DNA of 64,000 bases from Magicicada septendecula (lineage: Eukaryota; Arthropoda; Insecta; Hemiptera; Cicadidae): contig CM068372.1 in NCBI GenBank assembly GCA_034769895.1, positions 379,821,910-379,885,909 on the forward strand, written 5' to 3'. Each line of letters opens with the position of its first letter. Within the stretch, counting starts at the first letter, position 1. The notes beneath the pieces were generated by a model, which worked only from the letters and a program-made list of their open reading frames with translations, made no database searches and was not told the origin of the DNA. The position numbers were made by a program, and so were the translations under genes. Below, piece after piece: positions 1 through 11,010 of this stretch.

Positions 1-1
1 G

Positions 2-85
2 GCAGTTGAGTTTAACCGTGGTCGTACGAGTATTGAAGATGACCCCCCCCCTCCCAGAATAATGCAATAACTCCAGATGCGGCAG
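2..85 (+). pseudogene. mariner transposase N-terminal fossil
   Basis: Reading from base 2, the plus strand gives AVEFNRGRTSIEDDP, the linker motif (EFKRGRxSxEDxPRxGRP) that follows the N-terminal helix-turn-helix of mariner transposases. It then runs into a poly-C stretch and a stop. No DD34D catalytic core follows, and the window edge cuts off the upstream part. It is a short fossil; the family call rests on this one motif. Confidence 0.6.
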
Positions 86-124
86 CCATCTTGCACAACG
101 CTTTTTCACACCAAGTTCTTTTAA

Positions 125-425
125 GTTAAAGTATGATGCACACGCTCACATGAGATGCCTATGATTTCAGCAAAGTCATCCACTCCTCAATCTGCGGTCT
201 TCCAACACCCTATGAAATTTTTTCTATATCATTTTTTGTTGCACTTTTTGGAAGTTCACTGCTGGGATCGTCTTCAGTGCTTGTCCGACCACGTTTAAAT
301 TTGAGTGTGCCCCACTTACCGTTGTTTCTAAAGGCGCAGCATCTCCTAACACATTTAGAATTTCATTTTGATTTTTACATTGGCGCTAAAACGTTTTTAA
401 CAGAGAATTCATCACAACACGATGT
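125..425 (-). pseudogene. mariner transposase N-terminal domain, broken
   Basis: On the minus strand the reading gives KNQNEILNVLGDAAP, then after a frameshift FKRGRTSTEDDPSSELPKSA, then DIEKI, and after more damage SHVSVCIIL, matching the mariner helix-turn-helix/linker order (leader, GD.AP, FKRGRTSTEDDP, DIEKI, SHERVHHIL). At least one stop and two shifts interrupt it. The catalytic domain is absent. It converges with the plus-strand fossil at 2-85, so the two may be arms of one rearranged copy or two separate insertions. Confidence 0.7.
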
Positions 426-2620
426 TTGGTTTTGTACATTTTAAAATACGCGTGACAGGAAAATTTCGAACAACTGGTAAAAAGTTAATATATTGATAGA
501 TATATCTGGAAGTTAACAGGTGTTCACGCGAAATATACGTCTTGCAGCACACGAAAGATTTTAGTTTTACCACTGAGTTATAGATGTCGCTCCGCGAACT
601 TTTCAACTGAACCTCGTAAATACAGGCTTTTTTCTTATTCTGTCTTGTTATAATCTTTGGAACGCGCCACTTGCATGTCACAGTGTAAATTGGAATCGCC
701 ATGTACAAGCTTGTAGTGTGCGAGTGAATGATAATGATTTGGAGCGCGGTAATGACGGTTTGGAGTACAAAGTGGCTTTTAACTTATGAATATGTATGGC
801 CGTGGCACAGCTCAATGTAGAGGGTTAGACCCATGACGTGATTCTGTCATTGAAATGCAAATGTTATTGGGTGCAGGGAGCTGACTTTGAATGGGTTGCA
901 ACTACCGTAGACAATAATCTCCAACGATCTATCGATCGATCGATCTGAATGTTGATTATTCTGCAAGGAACACTATTGATTACTAAACTTCGATGGCAGT
1001 CTAACAACTATAGTGCTTCTTAAAAAACTGTGAAATGATCGTTTTCAAAATCGTACTCAACAAAGTCGTATCCCGCAAAAAACTTATGGTATACATCGAG
1101 CTGTCAATTCGTAACAGAATTATTTTCTTGCATTTATTTTGTTCAAAGCTTTGAGCATAACAATTCCTAAATTTTTTCTATCATCTTTAAATCACTTGAA
1201 AGGCCTATACAAGTTGCGGACCTAGAGATGCCCCTCCCCAAAGGCCATGGTGCAATCGCCCCCCCTTCAAATATTCCAAAATCCTCCCAAAATTTTTTAA
1301 TTTCGTGGGGTAGAACCGGGCTTTATCGAAAAAGTTTTAAAAAACTAAAGCCATTTAAGTAATTGTTGATGCTTTCTAGTATGCCTAATCAATAATTAAA
1401 TTATGGGAAATGTAAACGCCAGGTCAAACATTGCCTAATATAATTAGTAATACATTAGGCCGTATCAAGATAATCTAATTTGGGTTTGTAATTGCATTCT
1501 TTTCTTCACGGATTTGTTTGATTTACTCGTTTGTAAGGGGGTAATTGAGCCCCTGATTACGCAACTGGCTTCAATTCATGTAACTTCTATTTCCAACAAG
1601 GGATTATGAAAGGAAAAAGGTAATTATTGTTGGCGGAGAAGGTTTTGTAGTAAAATAAAAAAAAAATCTACTAAATTTTGAAACACAATTTAGTTTTGTA
1701 TATATACAGTGAGATATATATATATATATATATATATTACAACGTTATTTTTATACACTTACTTTTTACACATACGCTATTACTCGTATGCGCGCACTTA
1801 CACACGTCTCGGAGGTATACTCTTCTTCAGCAGTATTTACCTTGATGTTCCCCGGCTGGGTCGCAGGCTTTGGTCGTTGATTGAGTGTGGATAAGCGCGT
1901 GAATAACGTTATAAGTTTTAATTTACAAGTAAAGAGTACAGAGGATTGAGTTCTGGTTGTGAAATTAGTACGACTGTTTCAAGAAAAGCATATTCATTTG
2001 ATTTATTCAAAAATCGCAAATTGTCATTTTATTTAAATTATTCAATGTGAGTTTCTTGTTATATGAACCCTTATATTCAACACGAATATAATATACTCAT
2101 AATGTGTTTAACTCTGATTTCTTATACTTCTAAGACATAGTATATACACACATACATTATATATGACCTGAAATAGTACACAGACATATACATATAACAC
2201 ATATAAATATAATAGGAAACGTAATTAATACGTATAACATTTAAATATTGATCTAGTCTTTACAAGTGTGGTTTTCAATGTATACCACGTAAATGAAACT
2301 TTTAATTAATTCAAATATTAATTAAAATATTAATAGAGAATCTTCTTTACGTTAATTGATTCTAATTTTAATGTCTCAATTAATTAACCATTACGTAAAT
2401 CTCATATTTAAAAATTACTCATTTAATTAATTACAAAATATAATAAACTATGGTTCCTTCTTGACCATTTAATTACGAGATTATTTATTATGATATTCTC
2501 TATTCTCATTTATTATTTTTAACAATTATTTATTCATTGTTCAATTAAAAAATATATTACTGTTCTGTAAACTTGGATATGGAAGCTTTTGGTGATAGAC
2601 TTCAGGGTCATTTATAATAG
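426..2620. other. AT-rich non-coding stretch
   Basis: No gene supported. It contains a (CGAT)-like run near 930, a GC-poor homopolymer-rich stretch near 1,650 and an (AT)n microsatellite at about 1,713-1,738. The only open frames are short and of low complexity. Confidence 0.6.
1713..1738. repeat. (AT)n microsatellite
   Basis: Uninterrupted alternating A and T, about 13 units. Confidence 0.9.
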
Positions 2621-2626
2621 AATCAG

Positions 2627-2844
2627 TCATTTGAGAAACACCTCATCTCCAAAAAAGTAAACTTTCGAAAAACTTAAAAAAACCTCACTAGTATATTATT
2701 ACAAGTCGTATTCATACTCTTAAATTTTTAATGTATGCATGTAGGTGTCTGCCAGTGGTTTAAGGAGAAAAAATAATTTTTTACTCTTTTTCACGCGTAA
2801 AAAAAATTTAAAATTTCATTGGAGATGTGTTGTTTCTCAAATGA
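2627..2844. mobile_element. MITE copy A, TCATTTGAGAAACA termini
   Basis: Terminal inverted repeats start TCATTTGAGAAACACC and end GTTTCTCAAATGA, followed inward by CTCATCTCC and GGAGATG. The element is about 218 bp, AT-rich and non-coding. A second copy with the same ends lies at 8,213-8,405. Both are preceded by AATCAG, so either the true end lies a few bases further out or this is a target preference. Superfamily not recognised. Confidence 0.75.
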
Positions 2845-3002
2845 CCGATGTGAGGTGCAGTTGTTAGGCATAAAATGATGGTTAGAAATATTAGTTTTAA
2901 TTTAAAAAAGTTTGTATTGAAAACATTATTTGGTTTGAATACTATGTACATAATGTTACAACACTCTTGACAATCTATATACGTTATTTTCATCATTGTT
3001 CA

Positions 3003-5164
3003 CTACACTTCTTCATTTCCATCCGTATCAACAGTTGGCCAGTCATATATTTTGGAGTAAAACTCATCAACAATGTCTGCAGGAATATAGTCTTTGAGTT
3101 TTTTAAGATCACTAACTTTTTTTACGTTTATTGGTACACAATGTTGTGTGTAAGCACAGATTTTAGGAAGTTCTGGAGAGCCGGTATGCATTTTTTTCAA
3201 GTCAAAGCTCTGTTCGCTAAGTCCATCAATGAAGTTTTTAGCTTTGACTTCACCCACATGTTTGTTAGAATAAGTTAGCTCCATAAAACTTGAAATGTTG
3301 AATTTTTGTTTGTTTTCCCTTGGAATGTTCCTTGCCTGAGTCTCAGTTGATACAACATTCTTTTTATAAAACTGAGGCCACCATGATTTAAAATCCTTTA
3401 CTTTTTCACTTTCTACAACTTCTACTTGAAACTTGTCAAGAACTACCGTTGAATGTAGCATTAGTTCTGCATACTGTTTCATTGTAAATATCCTATCAGT
3501 TATTTTTTATTTTTTGCTTTATGACACTAAAGTCACGGTCGCATGGGAGGTAGGAATGCCCACGTATTGGAAAGTAATGATGGATGCTGTCAAATCACCC
3601 AATTTCTATTAAGCCTAACAAAACCCAAAGAAAAGCCTAACAACAACATTGTTTTTGTTCTGTCCTGCTGCACCGTCAGAAAAACATGAAGATGCCTAAT
3701 ATTTATATCAAGAATACTATCAATGAAATCAACCAAAAAAGAGCATACTTCATTCGGGCCTTTCTTTGCCAATCCCTCGTGATATACATAGAATTTGACT
3801 TTATTGCTTTTGATATCGTGAATGTTAAAAACATGCACCGTTAACTGCCGCATATAGAATACTTCTTGAATGGGTATTTCTGGAAGATGAAGGTTTTTCA
3901 TGAAGTCTATACATATCCCTGCTACTTTGCTATCTGCTAAACATTTCTCCCTGATTCTTTCAATAGTTTTAAAAAAACTTTTTCGCTTTCCTTTTATGAA
4001 CAAGGAGTTCAGCAGCATAAACTCTTTTGGCTGCCTCATTCAGTGATGGGCTTTTGAGTTTGACTGAGAGCTCCTCACATTTGCAGCACGAATCGATTTG
4101 AGGCCTACCAAAAGTCAAATCAAAATGTTCCTGAAAAATTTTTAGATAGAATATATAGTCAACACTTAGATCAGGATGTTTTTCTTTAAAAGTCTCCACA
4201 TGATTAAGGTTTGAGTTTTAGTATTTGTAGGACCTACAGATGTAGTGGGCTTCTTTCTGAGGAAAACAGGCTATATGGTCGTCAATGGCCTTTATGAAGT
4301 GCCCGGGTTTAGCGTTCCCAGGGAGGTTTTTTCCCCGTAAATCTTTTGGTGACTTGCCTTGTGACAGTAGTGTGCACAGTCTTTAACTCGTTCGGATGAT
4401 ATGCCATGGACAGACAGAAATGCAAGATTATATACCTCTACTTTTTCACTAGCTGTAGACACAGAATACTTAAAAGAATGTGATTTAGGTTTACTCTTTA
4501 TTGTTTCATCAGTTTCAGGTTTACGCCGTTCTCTTTGAATCGGTTTGCATTCAATCAAAGATTGAAGATAAGCAGCTTGTTCGTTTTTTGTATTGAAGTC
4601 AATGAATTTTGTATATATTTCCGTTGCTTTATCCTCTGTAATTTTCTCCGGAATACATTTCAATCTGCACCTAAAAAAGAACATAATTTTGCAATTATTC
4701 AAATGAAAAGAGACCTTTAAAACAGTAAGTTAAGTAAAGTGAAAGACGAGTATACTAGTCTTAACAATAGGTTTAGGTTAAGCAAAATAACCTACATATC
4801 CCTAAACAATATTATATAAAAACTTTGAACCAGAAGGCCCTGTGTATAAACAATTTTGACTTAGGCCTAGACAAGTGGACTAAGGTTATGTTTCTAGGTT
4901 AAGTTACCTGCAATTGAATCCATGTTCTTTTGATTTCACGAAATTTCCTTTCCAATTTATGTATTCTTCATTCTTCACTCGTAAATTCTTTATTCTTTCG
5001 CACTTATATTCAACTTGCTTCAATCCCTTTTTACGTTTTAAATTTACAGAATTATCAGCATCACTTTCACTACAACTATAACTCTTTGAAAAAGGTAATA
5101 CAACTCCACATAAAGGAGCGTACGCACATCCAGGTACGTGTAAAAAGGAATTAAAACCGTACAA
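3003..5164 (-). pseudogene. DUF7869-like multi-copy (transposase-like) gene, broken
   Basis: Collinear minus-strand pieces at 5164-4908, 4670-4345, 4345-3970, 3970-3595 and 3590-3003 make one protein. Visible motifs in order: a cysteine-rich CRCRLKC start of exon 2; SERVKDCAHYCHKAS; PKDLRGKN; CCKCEEL; RQLTVHVFNIHD; SDGAAGQNKNN; RGHSYLPCDRDF; and a C-terminal KKLKDYIPADIVDEFY. The RGHS.LPCDRDF and SD...GQNKN motifs mark a multi-copy arthropod family annotated as DUF7869. Its function is unproven, though it behaves like a transposable element. Exon 1 ends in CAG/GTAACT and exon 2 starts after TTTTTTAG, and the join keeps frame. Damage: a frameshift near 4,345, an in-frame TAA near 4,219, a T-run shift near 3,968, a shift near 3,665, a stop near 3,593 and an A-run shift near 3,500. 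The position of the start codon is uncertain. Confidence 0.65.
4671..4907 (-). other. GT-AG intron of the DUF7869-like pseudogene
   Basis: On the minus strand the donor is CAG/GTAACT and the acceptor is TTCTTTTTTAG/G. Removing 237 bases joins the cysteine-containing ends of the two flanking open frames in phase. This supports a spliced ancestral gene rather than two unrelated ORFs. Confidence 0.6.
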
Positions 5165-5318
5165 TGCGAATGTACAGAATATAAATACAAATAAGAATAA
5201 TCACAATAATAATAAGAATAATTATGAAAATAAAAGTGTGCAACAGCTGACACGCCCGTCTACGTCCAAAGAGAGAGGGGGTGAGAAGAGCACAACAAGG
5301 GAGAAGAACAATGAATGA
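5115..5318 (+). pseudogene. possible Gag-tail remnant of the 5.4 kb Gypsy copy
   Basis: The plus strand reads an open Asn-rich then basic stretch (NTNKNNHNNNNKNN, then RPSTSKERGGEKSTTREKNN) ending in a stop near 5,318, just upstream of the integrase. Asn-rich and Arg/Lys-rich tails occur in LTR-element Gag proteins, but no capsid or zinc knuckle is visible. It overlaps, antisense, the proposed exon 1 of the DUF7869-like gene, so at most one of the two is right over 5,115-5,164. Low confidence. Confidence 0.25.
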
Positions 5319-5399
5319 CGGCGAGGGAGAAGCCGACGGCCAGCTCAAACAGGTTTTAAAAGCGACACATATTCCAACAAAATACCGGAACGAACAGGC

Positions 5400-6769
5400 T
5401 TGGTAAATGACCTGCACACACATGAGCTGTGCGCCACCCTAAACGATACAAACAATCCGCAACAGGAAAGAATGTGGTCTCACGCCTATTGTCCTACACA
5501 AGGGGGAACAATAAGCGGTATAAAGAAACGTAATGTGGTTAACATATCAACCATTACTTATCAAACAGATGATAGAGTTAAATATTTGATAAATAATCTA
5601 GCAAGTGAACAAAATAAAGATCCGCAGATAAGTCACTTGAAATTAGCAACGCTATCTAGTAGGTATACGATTAAAAATAGTATATTGTATAAACTCGTCA
5701 ATTATGATTGGAAAATAGTCCTATCACCAGAGATGTTAAAAACACTAACTATACCATGTCATCAAAGTTTAGCACATTCGTCTGCTTTACAATGTCATTT
5801 AGCTCTGAAGGAAGACTTCATTTTGAATAATATGTTTAGAAGAATTAAAGCAATCTTAAAAGGATGCTACGAATGTCAAACAGCACGACATCCGAATCTT
5901 CACACTTATGTAGATATGCAAAATATAAAGACACAGGAAAAGGGAGAATTAGTAGCAGTAGACTACCTGGGCCCATTTCCGAGAGCTATTCACGGGGGTA
6001 CGAAGCACATACTTGTATGTATAGATGTGTTCACCAAGGCAGTTCGACTCTACGCTATTCAAAGACCTACCACAAAAAGTGTACTGAATGTCATACTACG
6101 AAAATATGTACCGAAGTATGGTCAAATCAAAAAGATATTGAGTGAACAAGGTAAACAATTTCAAAATAAAGCATGGACGGAAACGCTAACTCAGCACGTC
6201 ATACAACCAGTGTTAACGTCAATACGACATCCACAAGGAAACCTTGCTGAGAGGGTAAATAAAGAGTTAGGAAAACATTTACGCATCTACTGTAATGAAC
6301 AACATAATCGATGGGCAGAGTACTTATCATATTTTGAACAAGCTATAAATGCTACATACAGTGAAGCTACGGGATATACACCGGTGGACTGGAAAAAAAT
6401 AAGAAACCCAATAGATTCTGGTAGAGAAACATTGACAAACCTCCAAACCAAAATCTACAAATTCCATTAAGTCACAAGTACGACAATGCGAAGAAGAGGA
6501 TGGAAACACTTGGAGAAAAGAGGATCGAGAGGTTCAACAGAACGCACAAACTCATCACATTCCATGAAGGAGAGAGAGTGCTACTAAAAAGAAATCCAGT
6601 GGGAAAACGAATCGACAATACTGCAAAGAAACTATTCAGACTGTACGAGGGACCCTACTTATTACAAAGGAGGAAAGGACGACACACATTTATCGTCGAC
6701 GATCCAACAAGAAACAAGATCATTGGAAAGTACCATGCATCAGCATTCCGTAAATTCTATGGATAAAGG
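5400..6769 (+). pseudogene. Gypsy integrase, frameshifted, altered catalytic residue
   Basis: A 356-residue open frame (5,400-6,470) plus an 88-residue frame (6,500-6,766) form one Ty3/Gypsy integrase. An HHCC zinc-binding region is seen at H121, H126, C156 and C159. The core has D188 (AVDYLGP), then ILSEQG at residues 246-251, where Asp is expected but Glu is present (E249), and E284 (NLAERVN); the 249-284 spacing of 35 is the normal DD35E spacing. The C-terminal part has the GPY motif (LFRLYEGPYLL). The two halves are joined by a shift near 6,385, and the linking frame also holds a TAG near 6,423. Protease, reverse transcriptase and RNase H are absent. Related to, but clearly diverged from, family 1 integrase at 14.7-15.6 kb. 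Inactive. Confidence 0.88.
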
Positions 6770-6957
6770 AATTAATAAATAGTCAATTTATAATTCCATG
6801 GGAGGGACGTAATCCACCCAGGGAAAATGAAAAATTTTAAGGACCCTTATAAACACTAATTATGAGTTGTAAAAAAGAAATTAAATAAAGAATTTCTGAG
6901 TAAGGAAATAAAATTTGAATAAAATTCAAATTTTATTTTACCCAGCAGGGGAATTTA
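6770..6957 (+). promoter_or_regulatory. Gypsy 3' UTR and polypurine tract
   Basis: AT-rich 3' UTR ends in AGCAGGGGAA at about 6,944-6,953, followed four bases later by TGCAACG, the proposed LTR start. Family 1 has the matching arrangement on the minus strand (AAGCAGAGGAA then TGCGACA). This supports the polypurine tract and fixes the LTR boundary. Confidence 0.6.
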
Positions 6958-7589
6958 TGCAACGATACGTTTAGCATAAGTATATGTATCAACCCCTGAC
7001 TGAGATATGATAACATATGTATAGACGTATGAAATATGTAAGATGTACAGAATAAAAATAGTATAATAAATATACGTTAGATATAAGAAAGAATGTAATA
7101 AATATAAGCAGTATTTATTTTTAAATAAATACTATATTTTAAGTAAGCATGTATATGGAAACACATGGCTTTGTTGGTTTTTAAAACGTAACGAAGGGGA
7201 GCAATTAACACGCAGAAACCGGCAGCGGTGATGTCAGAACTACATGCGGTCGCCTGTGTAGCATTCTGCGTGTGTGTGTGTGTGTACATCTGTAAGTGAC
7301 AGACAGGTCAAATTATGCAAACGAGGGTGGAAGAATTCACACAGTTTTTTAAGGATTGTACGTGAACAAAAAGTCACACGAATCAGCGACATATGTGAAT
7401 ACATAGCTGACGCCTGGCGCTTCAATTTGGCGTTAAGTGGTCATTAATCGTGGGAACGGTTCAGACACCGTGTGAAATTTTGCCATAGCTGCCATAATTT
7501 GCACAGCGTAACATCCATAATTTGCATAGACAAGGTTTAATATTATACCTAACAATTGGTGTAATAATATTTATAAAAAGTGTGCGCTT
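6958..7589 (+). repeat. left arm of 630-bp inverted repeat
   Basis: Pairs with 8,509-9,142. The arms agree over almost their whole length, with scattered substitutions and a short length change in a (TG)n run. Short open frames occurring in both arms are the same sequence read in opposite directions and are not evidence of a gene. Confidence 0.9.
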
Positions 7590-7690
7590 CATAAAAAGAC
7601 GCGTAGGTTGAAAGTGATGATGAAACCGACGCGCCGATTAGTCCAAAGTTGTCAGAAACAGTTTCCAACAGGAATTGCAACGGGCAGCAG

Positions 7691-7698
7691 TATAAAAC
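7691..7698 (+). promoter_or_regulatory. TATA box in Gypsy LTR
   Basis: CAGTATAAAACCCC followed about 30 bases later by TCTCAGATC, an initiator-like sequence. Spacing and position inside the LTR fit an RNA polymerase II U3/R boundary. Confidence 0.5.
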
Positions 7699-8212
7699 CC
7701 CAGCGCACGCCACACTTTTCTCAGATCAAACTAATTTAGTAAGAGGAATCCACGCATCTCGGCAACGTAAACTTTACAAAGTTATAGTAATGTTTTGAAC
7801 AGTAGTCAATATATTGAAGTGCGATGGAACCGGGAGTACGTCGGTGCAGTTATTAAAGAACGAGTGATTTAAATAAAAGACTGTATTAATGAAGCTATAA
7901 GAGTCATAACTACGTAGAACTTCTAGACAGCTACGAGGGACAAGAAAGAAGAGGAGAGGAACTAGACATCTACGAGAGGACGCAGGGACAACACATGCAT
8001 CTACATCCAGCCGTTCATCATCAAGACTAGAGGTCCACGTCAAAATTCAGCATCCAGGAGACGGAGCGAGGAATTCAACGACGTAGAGACAAGAGGAGCT
8101 GATACCGAAGAGGATCATCAAACTCGAGAGTCCGGATGACGGTAACAACAATTTAAATGGGTGCAGGAAAAATGCAGGTGAACTCGAACATTTATTTAAT
8201 ATTGGGAATCAG

Positions 8213-8405
8213 TCATTTGAGAAACACCTCATCTCCATTTTGTTTGTAAACTGAGTTTTCCATGCAAATTGACTTGTTAGGGTAAGACACATCATATCTG
8301 CATAAAACACCACATCTCCTGTATAAAGGCACATGGCAACTAGATGTTAGAATTAAAAATTCATTTGAGAAAACATCTCCAGGAGATGTGTTGTTTCTCA
8401 AATGA
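8213..8405. mobile_element. MITE copy B, TCATTTGAGAAACA termini
   Basis: Same ends as copy A at 2,627-2,844. Here the right end carries an extra inverted copy: TCATTTGAGAAAACATCTCC at 8,361 faces GGAGATGTGTTGTTTCTC at 8,382, giving a near-perfect 45-base hairpin inside the element. It lies within the unique centre of the LTR. Non-coding. Confidence 0.75.
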
Positions 8406-8508
8406 CTTTAAGTTTGTAGCAGGAGGCAGCACTAGTGCTCTGCTTTTTTTTCATAATATCTTAAACAGCTGATGAATTTATTGTTGTCACTATAGTATTC
8501 CGTGCAAA

Positions 8509-9137
8509 AAGCGCACACTTTTTATAAATATTATTACACCAATTGTTAGGTATATTAAACCTTGTCTATGCAAATTATGGATGTTACGCTGTGCAAATTA
8601 TGGCAGGTATGGCAAAATTTCACACGGTGTCTGAACCGTTCCCACGATTAATTGAAGCGCCACTTAACGCCAAATTGAAGCGCCAGGCGTCAGCTATGTA
8701 TTCACATATGTCGCTGATTCGTGTGACTTTTTGTTCACGTACAATCCTTAAAAAACTGTGTGAATTCTTCCACCCTCGTTTGCATAATTTGACCTGTCTG
8801 TCACTTACAGATGTACACACACACACACACGCAGAATGCTACACAGGCGACCGCATGTCGTTCTGACGTCACCGCTGCCGGTCGAAGCCTGTTAATTGAT
8901 CCCCTTCGTTACATTTTAAAAACCAACAAAGCCGTGTGTTTCCATATACATGCTTACTTCCAATATAATATTTATTTAAAAATAAATACTGCTTATATTT
9001 ATTACATTCTTTCTTATATCTAACGTATATTTATTATACTATTTTTATTCTGTACATCTTACATATTTCATACGTCTATACATATGTTACCATACCTCAG
9101 TCAGGGGTTGATACATATACTTATGGTAAACGTATCG

Positions 9138-9142
<5 letters not shown>
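8509..9142 (-). repeat. right arm of 630-bp inverted repeat
   Basis: Reverse complement of 6,958-7,589. It ends at CGTTGCA and is followed immediately by (AT)n. Confidence 0.9.

Positions 9143-9144
<2 letters not shown>

Positions 9145-9180
<36 letters not shown>
9145..9180. repeat. (AT)n microsatellite at LTR end
   Basis: About 18 AT units abutting the LTR terminus; one of several (AT)n tracts at LTR ends in this window. Confidence 0.9.
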
Positions 9181-9183
<3 letters not shown>

Positions 9184-9409
9184 CAATGATGTGAGATACC
9201 ATTGTACATCAACAATGATTTAATTTACACTGGTTCTATAGTCAGTTATTCAACAACAGAGATTGTCTATTTTTGGTTGTTTTAGCAAACGTAGTCGCCT
9301 TGAAAAATCCCTCCCCCCCAAAAAAATTCCAGTGGAGCGACTTTCACCATTGGACCATGGTATGGTCACCCCTGTGCGGACTAAAGACTTATTATATGTG
9401 AAAATTTCA

Positions 9410-9545
9410 GCTTTTATCCTCAAATATAAAACCTCTTATATGGTATGGTCATATGGACGAATGTCTGATGATTTTGGACGTAAAAAGATGTTGAAAGAGG
9501 CTCCATATAGCCTGTAACGAGGAAAATGGGATAACGGTGACCTCT
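9410..9545 (+). pseudogene. LINE reverse-transcriptase tail fossil
   Basis: The plus strand reads WYGHM (one frame) and RMSDD...KKMLKEAPY then RGKWDNG (another). This matches the degenerate W.GH..RM...R.PKK.L......RGR...W tail found after the reverse transcriptase in many insect non-LTR retrotransposons. Stops and shifts are present. Confidence 0.5.
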
Positions 9546-9659
9546 AGCGAACAGGATGCAAAAGAGACGTCATTAGCTGTCTACGTGCATTTGCGCATGA
9601 GTAGGTGGATCCAATTCTTCAAATGTTTGAAATAGTGTCAACGAACATCTAAATGCAAT

Positions 9660-9805
9660 TTACTCATCATCATCATCATCACCACTCCAAGGACTAGGCC
9701 TTAGACCTGTTCCGGAACCCGTCTCCTCCTCGGTTTACCGACATCTCTCTTCCCAGTAGGGTGATAATCCAAGGCAGCCACATGTAGACGGATATGAGTT
9801 CTGTA
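9660..9805 (-). mobile_element. 3' end of a LINE (copy 1)
   Basis: The minus strand reads GRDVGKPRRRRVPEQV, then a short 3' UTR (CCTTGGAGTGGTGATG) and a (GAT)n tail. The same end sequence recurs on the plus strand at 55,925-56,065, and a diverged version at 53,895-53,985. It is a shared 3' terminus of one non-LTR family. Confidence 0.6.
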
Positions 9806-9829
9806 AGTACATATAGGCATATTTTTACG

Positions 9830-10230
9830 TAGGAAGGTTACTGGCCTGCTGTAAAACCTCCAACCTGGATGATCAGGATCTTTGATTTCGGGCTGCTCTT
9901 CTCCTAGAGGGTTGTTTCACCTCAGCTGACGAGCATGTCTTCCGGATGCAGTAGACTAACTAACTTAGTCCATGTGTGCAGCCGTTGGCCTACTGTAGAC
10001 TCCTCCGCCTCCACACTAGGTGCACACCCTGCTGCCGATGGTCACCATCTTGCGGGCCTGGACCCAGGATACCCCAAGGCTGCCCTGACAGAACCCTCAT
10101 CTCTGGTTTGCTTACTCCGCCGAAGGGATTGGCTACCACAACCTTGGAGTGGATTGCTCGGCGTAACAAGGCCCACCAACGTGTAGGTGAGAGTGGTATT
10201 GGGGTGGAGAGATTACTGCATTTCTCTTCA
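9830..10230. repeat. GC-rich block, probable repeat fragment
   Basis: Markedly more GC-rich than its surroundings, with open frames on both strands but no recognised domain. The composition and position beside LINE scraps suggest the 5' region of a non-LTR element. I cannot name the family. Confidence 0.35.
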
Positions 10231-10419
10231 ATGAAAGGATATGTTCGTGTCACTCCCCCTTTCAACTTATTTTCACGCGTAATTCTATAACACTTATTTT
10301 GTATGTTTCCTGTACTATTGATTTTGTTACCTGGAATTCTAGCCCGATTATTGATGTTTACATCCACTAGACTATTAAACTCCTCTGCTCTAGACATCGA
10401 CGTTAGTTTGACCTGTATC

Positions 10420-10935
10420 ACAAGGGGACATCTATGTATCTGTATATACTACAGCGCAGTACATTTTATCGACAATAAATCAGTTAATGTCGGTGCTAAA
10501 TATGCTGGTTTTGAACAAAACACTGCTGCTATATGTAGTTTTAAAAAATTGGTAATTACAGTCCAAACTGATATTGTTCGGTTGGCCAAACAGCTGATTC
10601 AGTGAAGCACTGAGCGGAAACAAAGCACTCATTGCAATTTATGTGCAATCCTGCATTTTGCAGGTAAACCGGTTAATCTCTCTGTTGCACACAGGGTTAT
10701 TAAATAAATTGTTATTATTTCCGTTTCATCTTCAGTGACTTTGTTAGCCAAACAACTGATAAACATCACATTTATATACGCCATTCTGTGAAATATATAC
10801 ATATTATTTTTTTTTAATTTCTGCAATTACCTGTAATGGAAATTGAATGTTTCAGACCTCGTAAAACTCACATTTTTACAAGGACTGAAAGTATGTATGG
10901 TATTGAACATATTTTACACTAGTATTAGATTCAGC
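10420..10935 (+). repeat. unclassified dispersed repeat, copy 1
   Basis: About 520 bp that recurs in the same orientation at 54,830-55,350. Conserved blocks include TTTATCGACAATAAATCAG, AACAGCTGATTCAGTGA, CAACTGATAAACATCACAT and TTGAAATTGAATGTTTCAG-like endings. No long ORF, no clear terminal repeats. Roughly four-fifths identical by eye. Confidence 0.75.
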
Positions 10936-10950
10936 AGTCGTAACAAAGAA

Positions 10951-11010
10951 ATTATATATATACATATATATATATATATATGTACATATATATGTATATA
11001 TAATTATATG
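10951..11010. repeat. imperfect (TA)n/(TG)n microsatellite
   Basis: Alternating purine-pyrimidine tract with TGTACATA interruptions. Confidence 0.85.

Larger units (their letters stand above)
6958..9142 (+). mobile_element. 3' LTR of the 5.4 kb Gypsy copy, with giant inverted ends
   Basis: Begins TGCAACGATACG right after the polypurine tract and ends CGTATCGTTGCA against an (AT)n tract. Length (2,185 bp) is close to that of the other LTRs here (about 1.95-2.4 kb). The first 632 bases recur in reverse complement as the last 634. The unique middle (7,590-8,508) holds a TATA box at 7,691 and a MITE at 8,213. An alternative is two head-to-head LTR fragments or a foldback element inserted exactly at the LTR boundary. 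Confidence 0.55.

Noticed and set aside
8543..8866. 107-residue ORF also seen inverted at 7,240-7,425
   Set aside because: It is the inverted LTR arm read twice; no domain.
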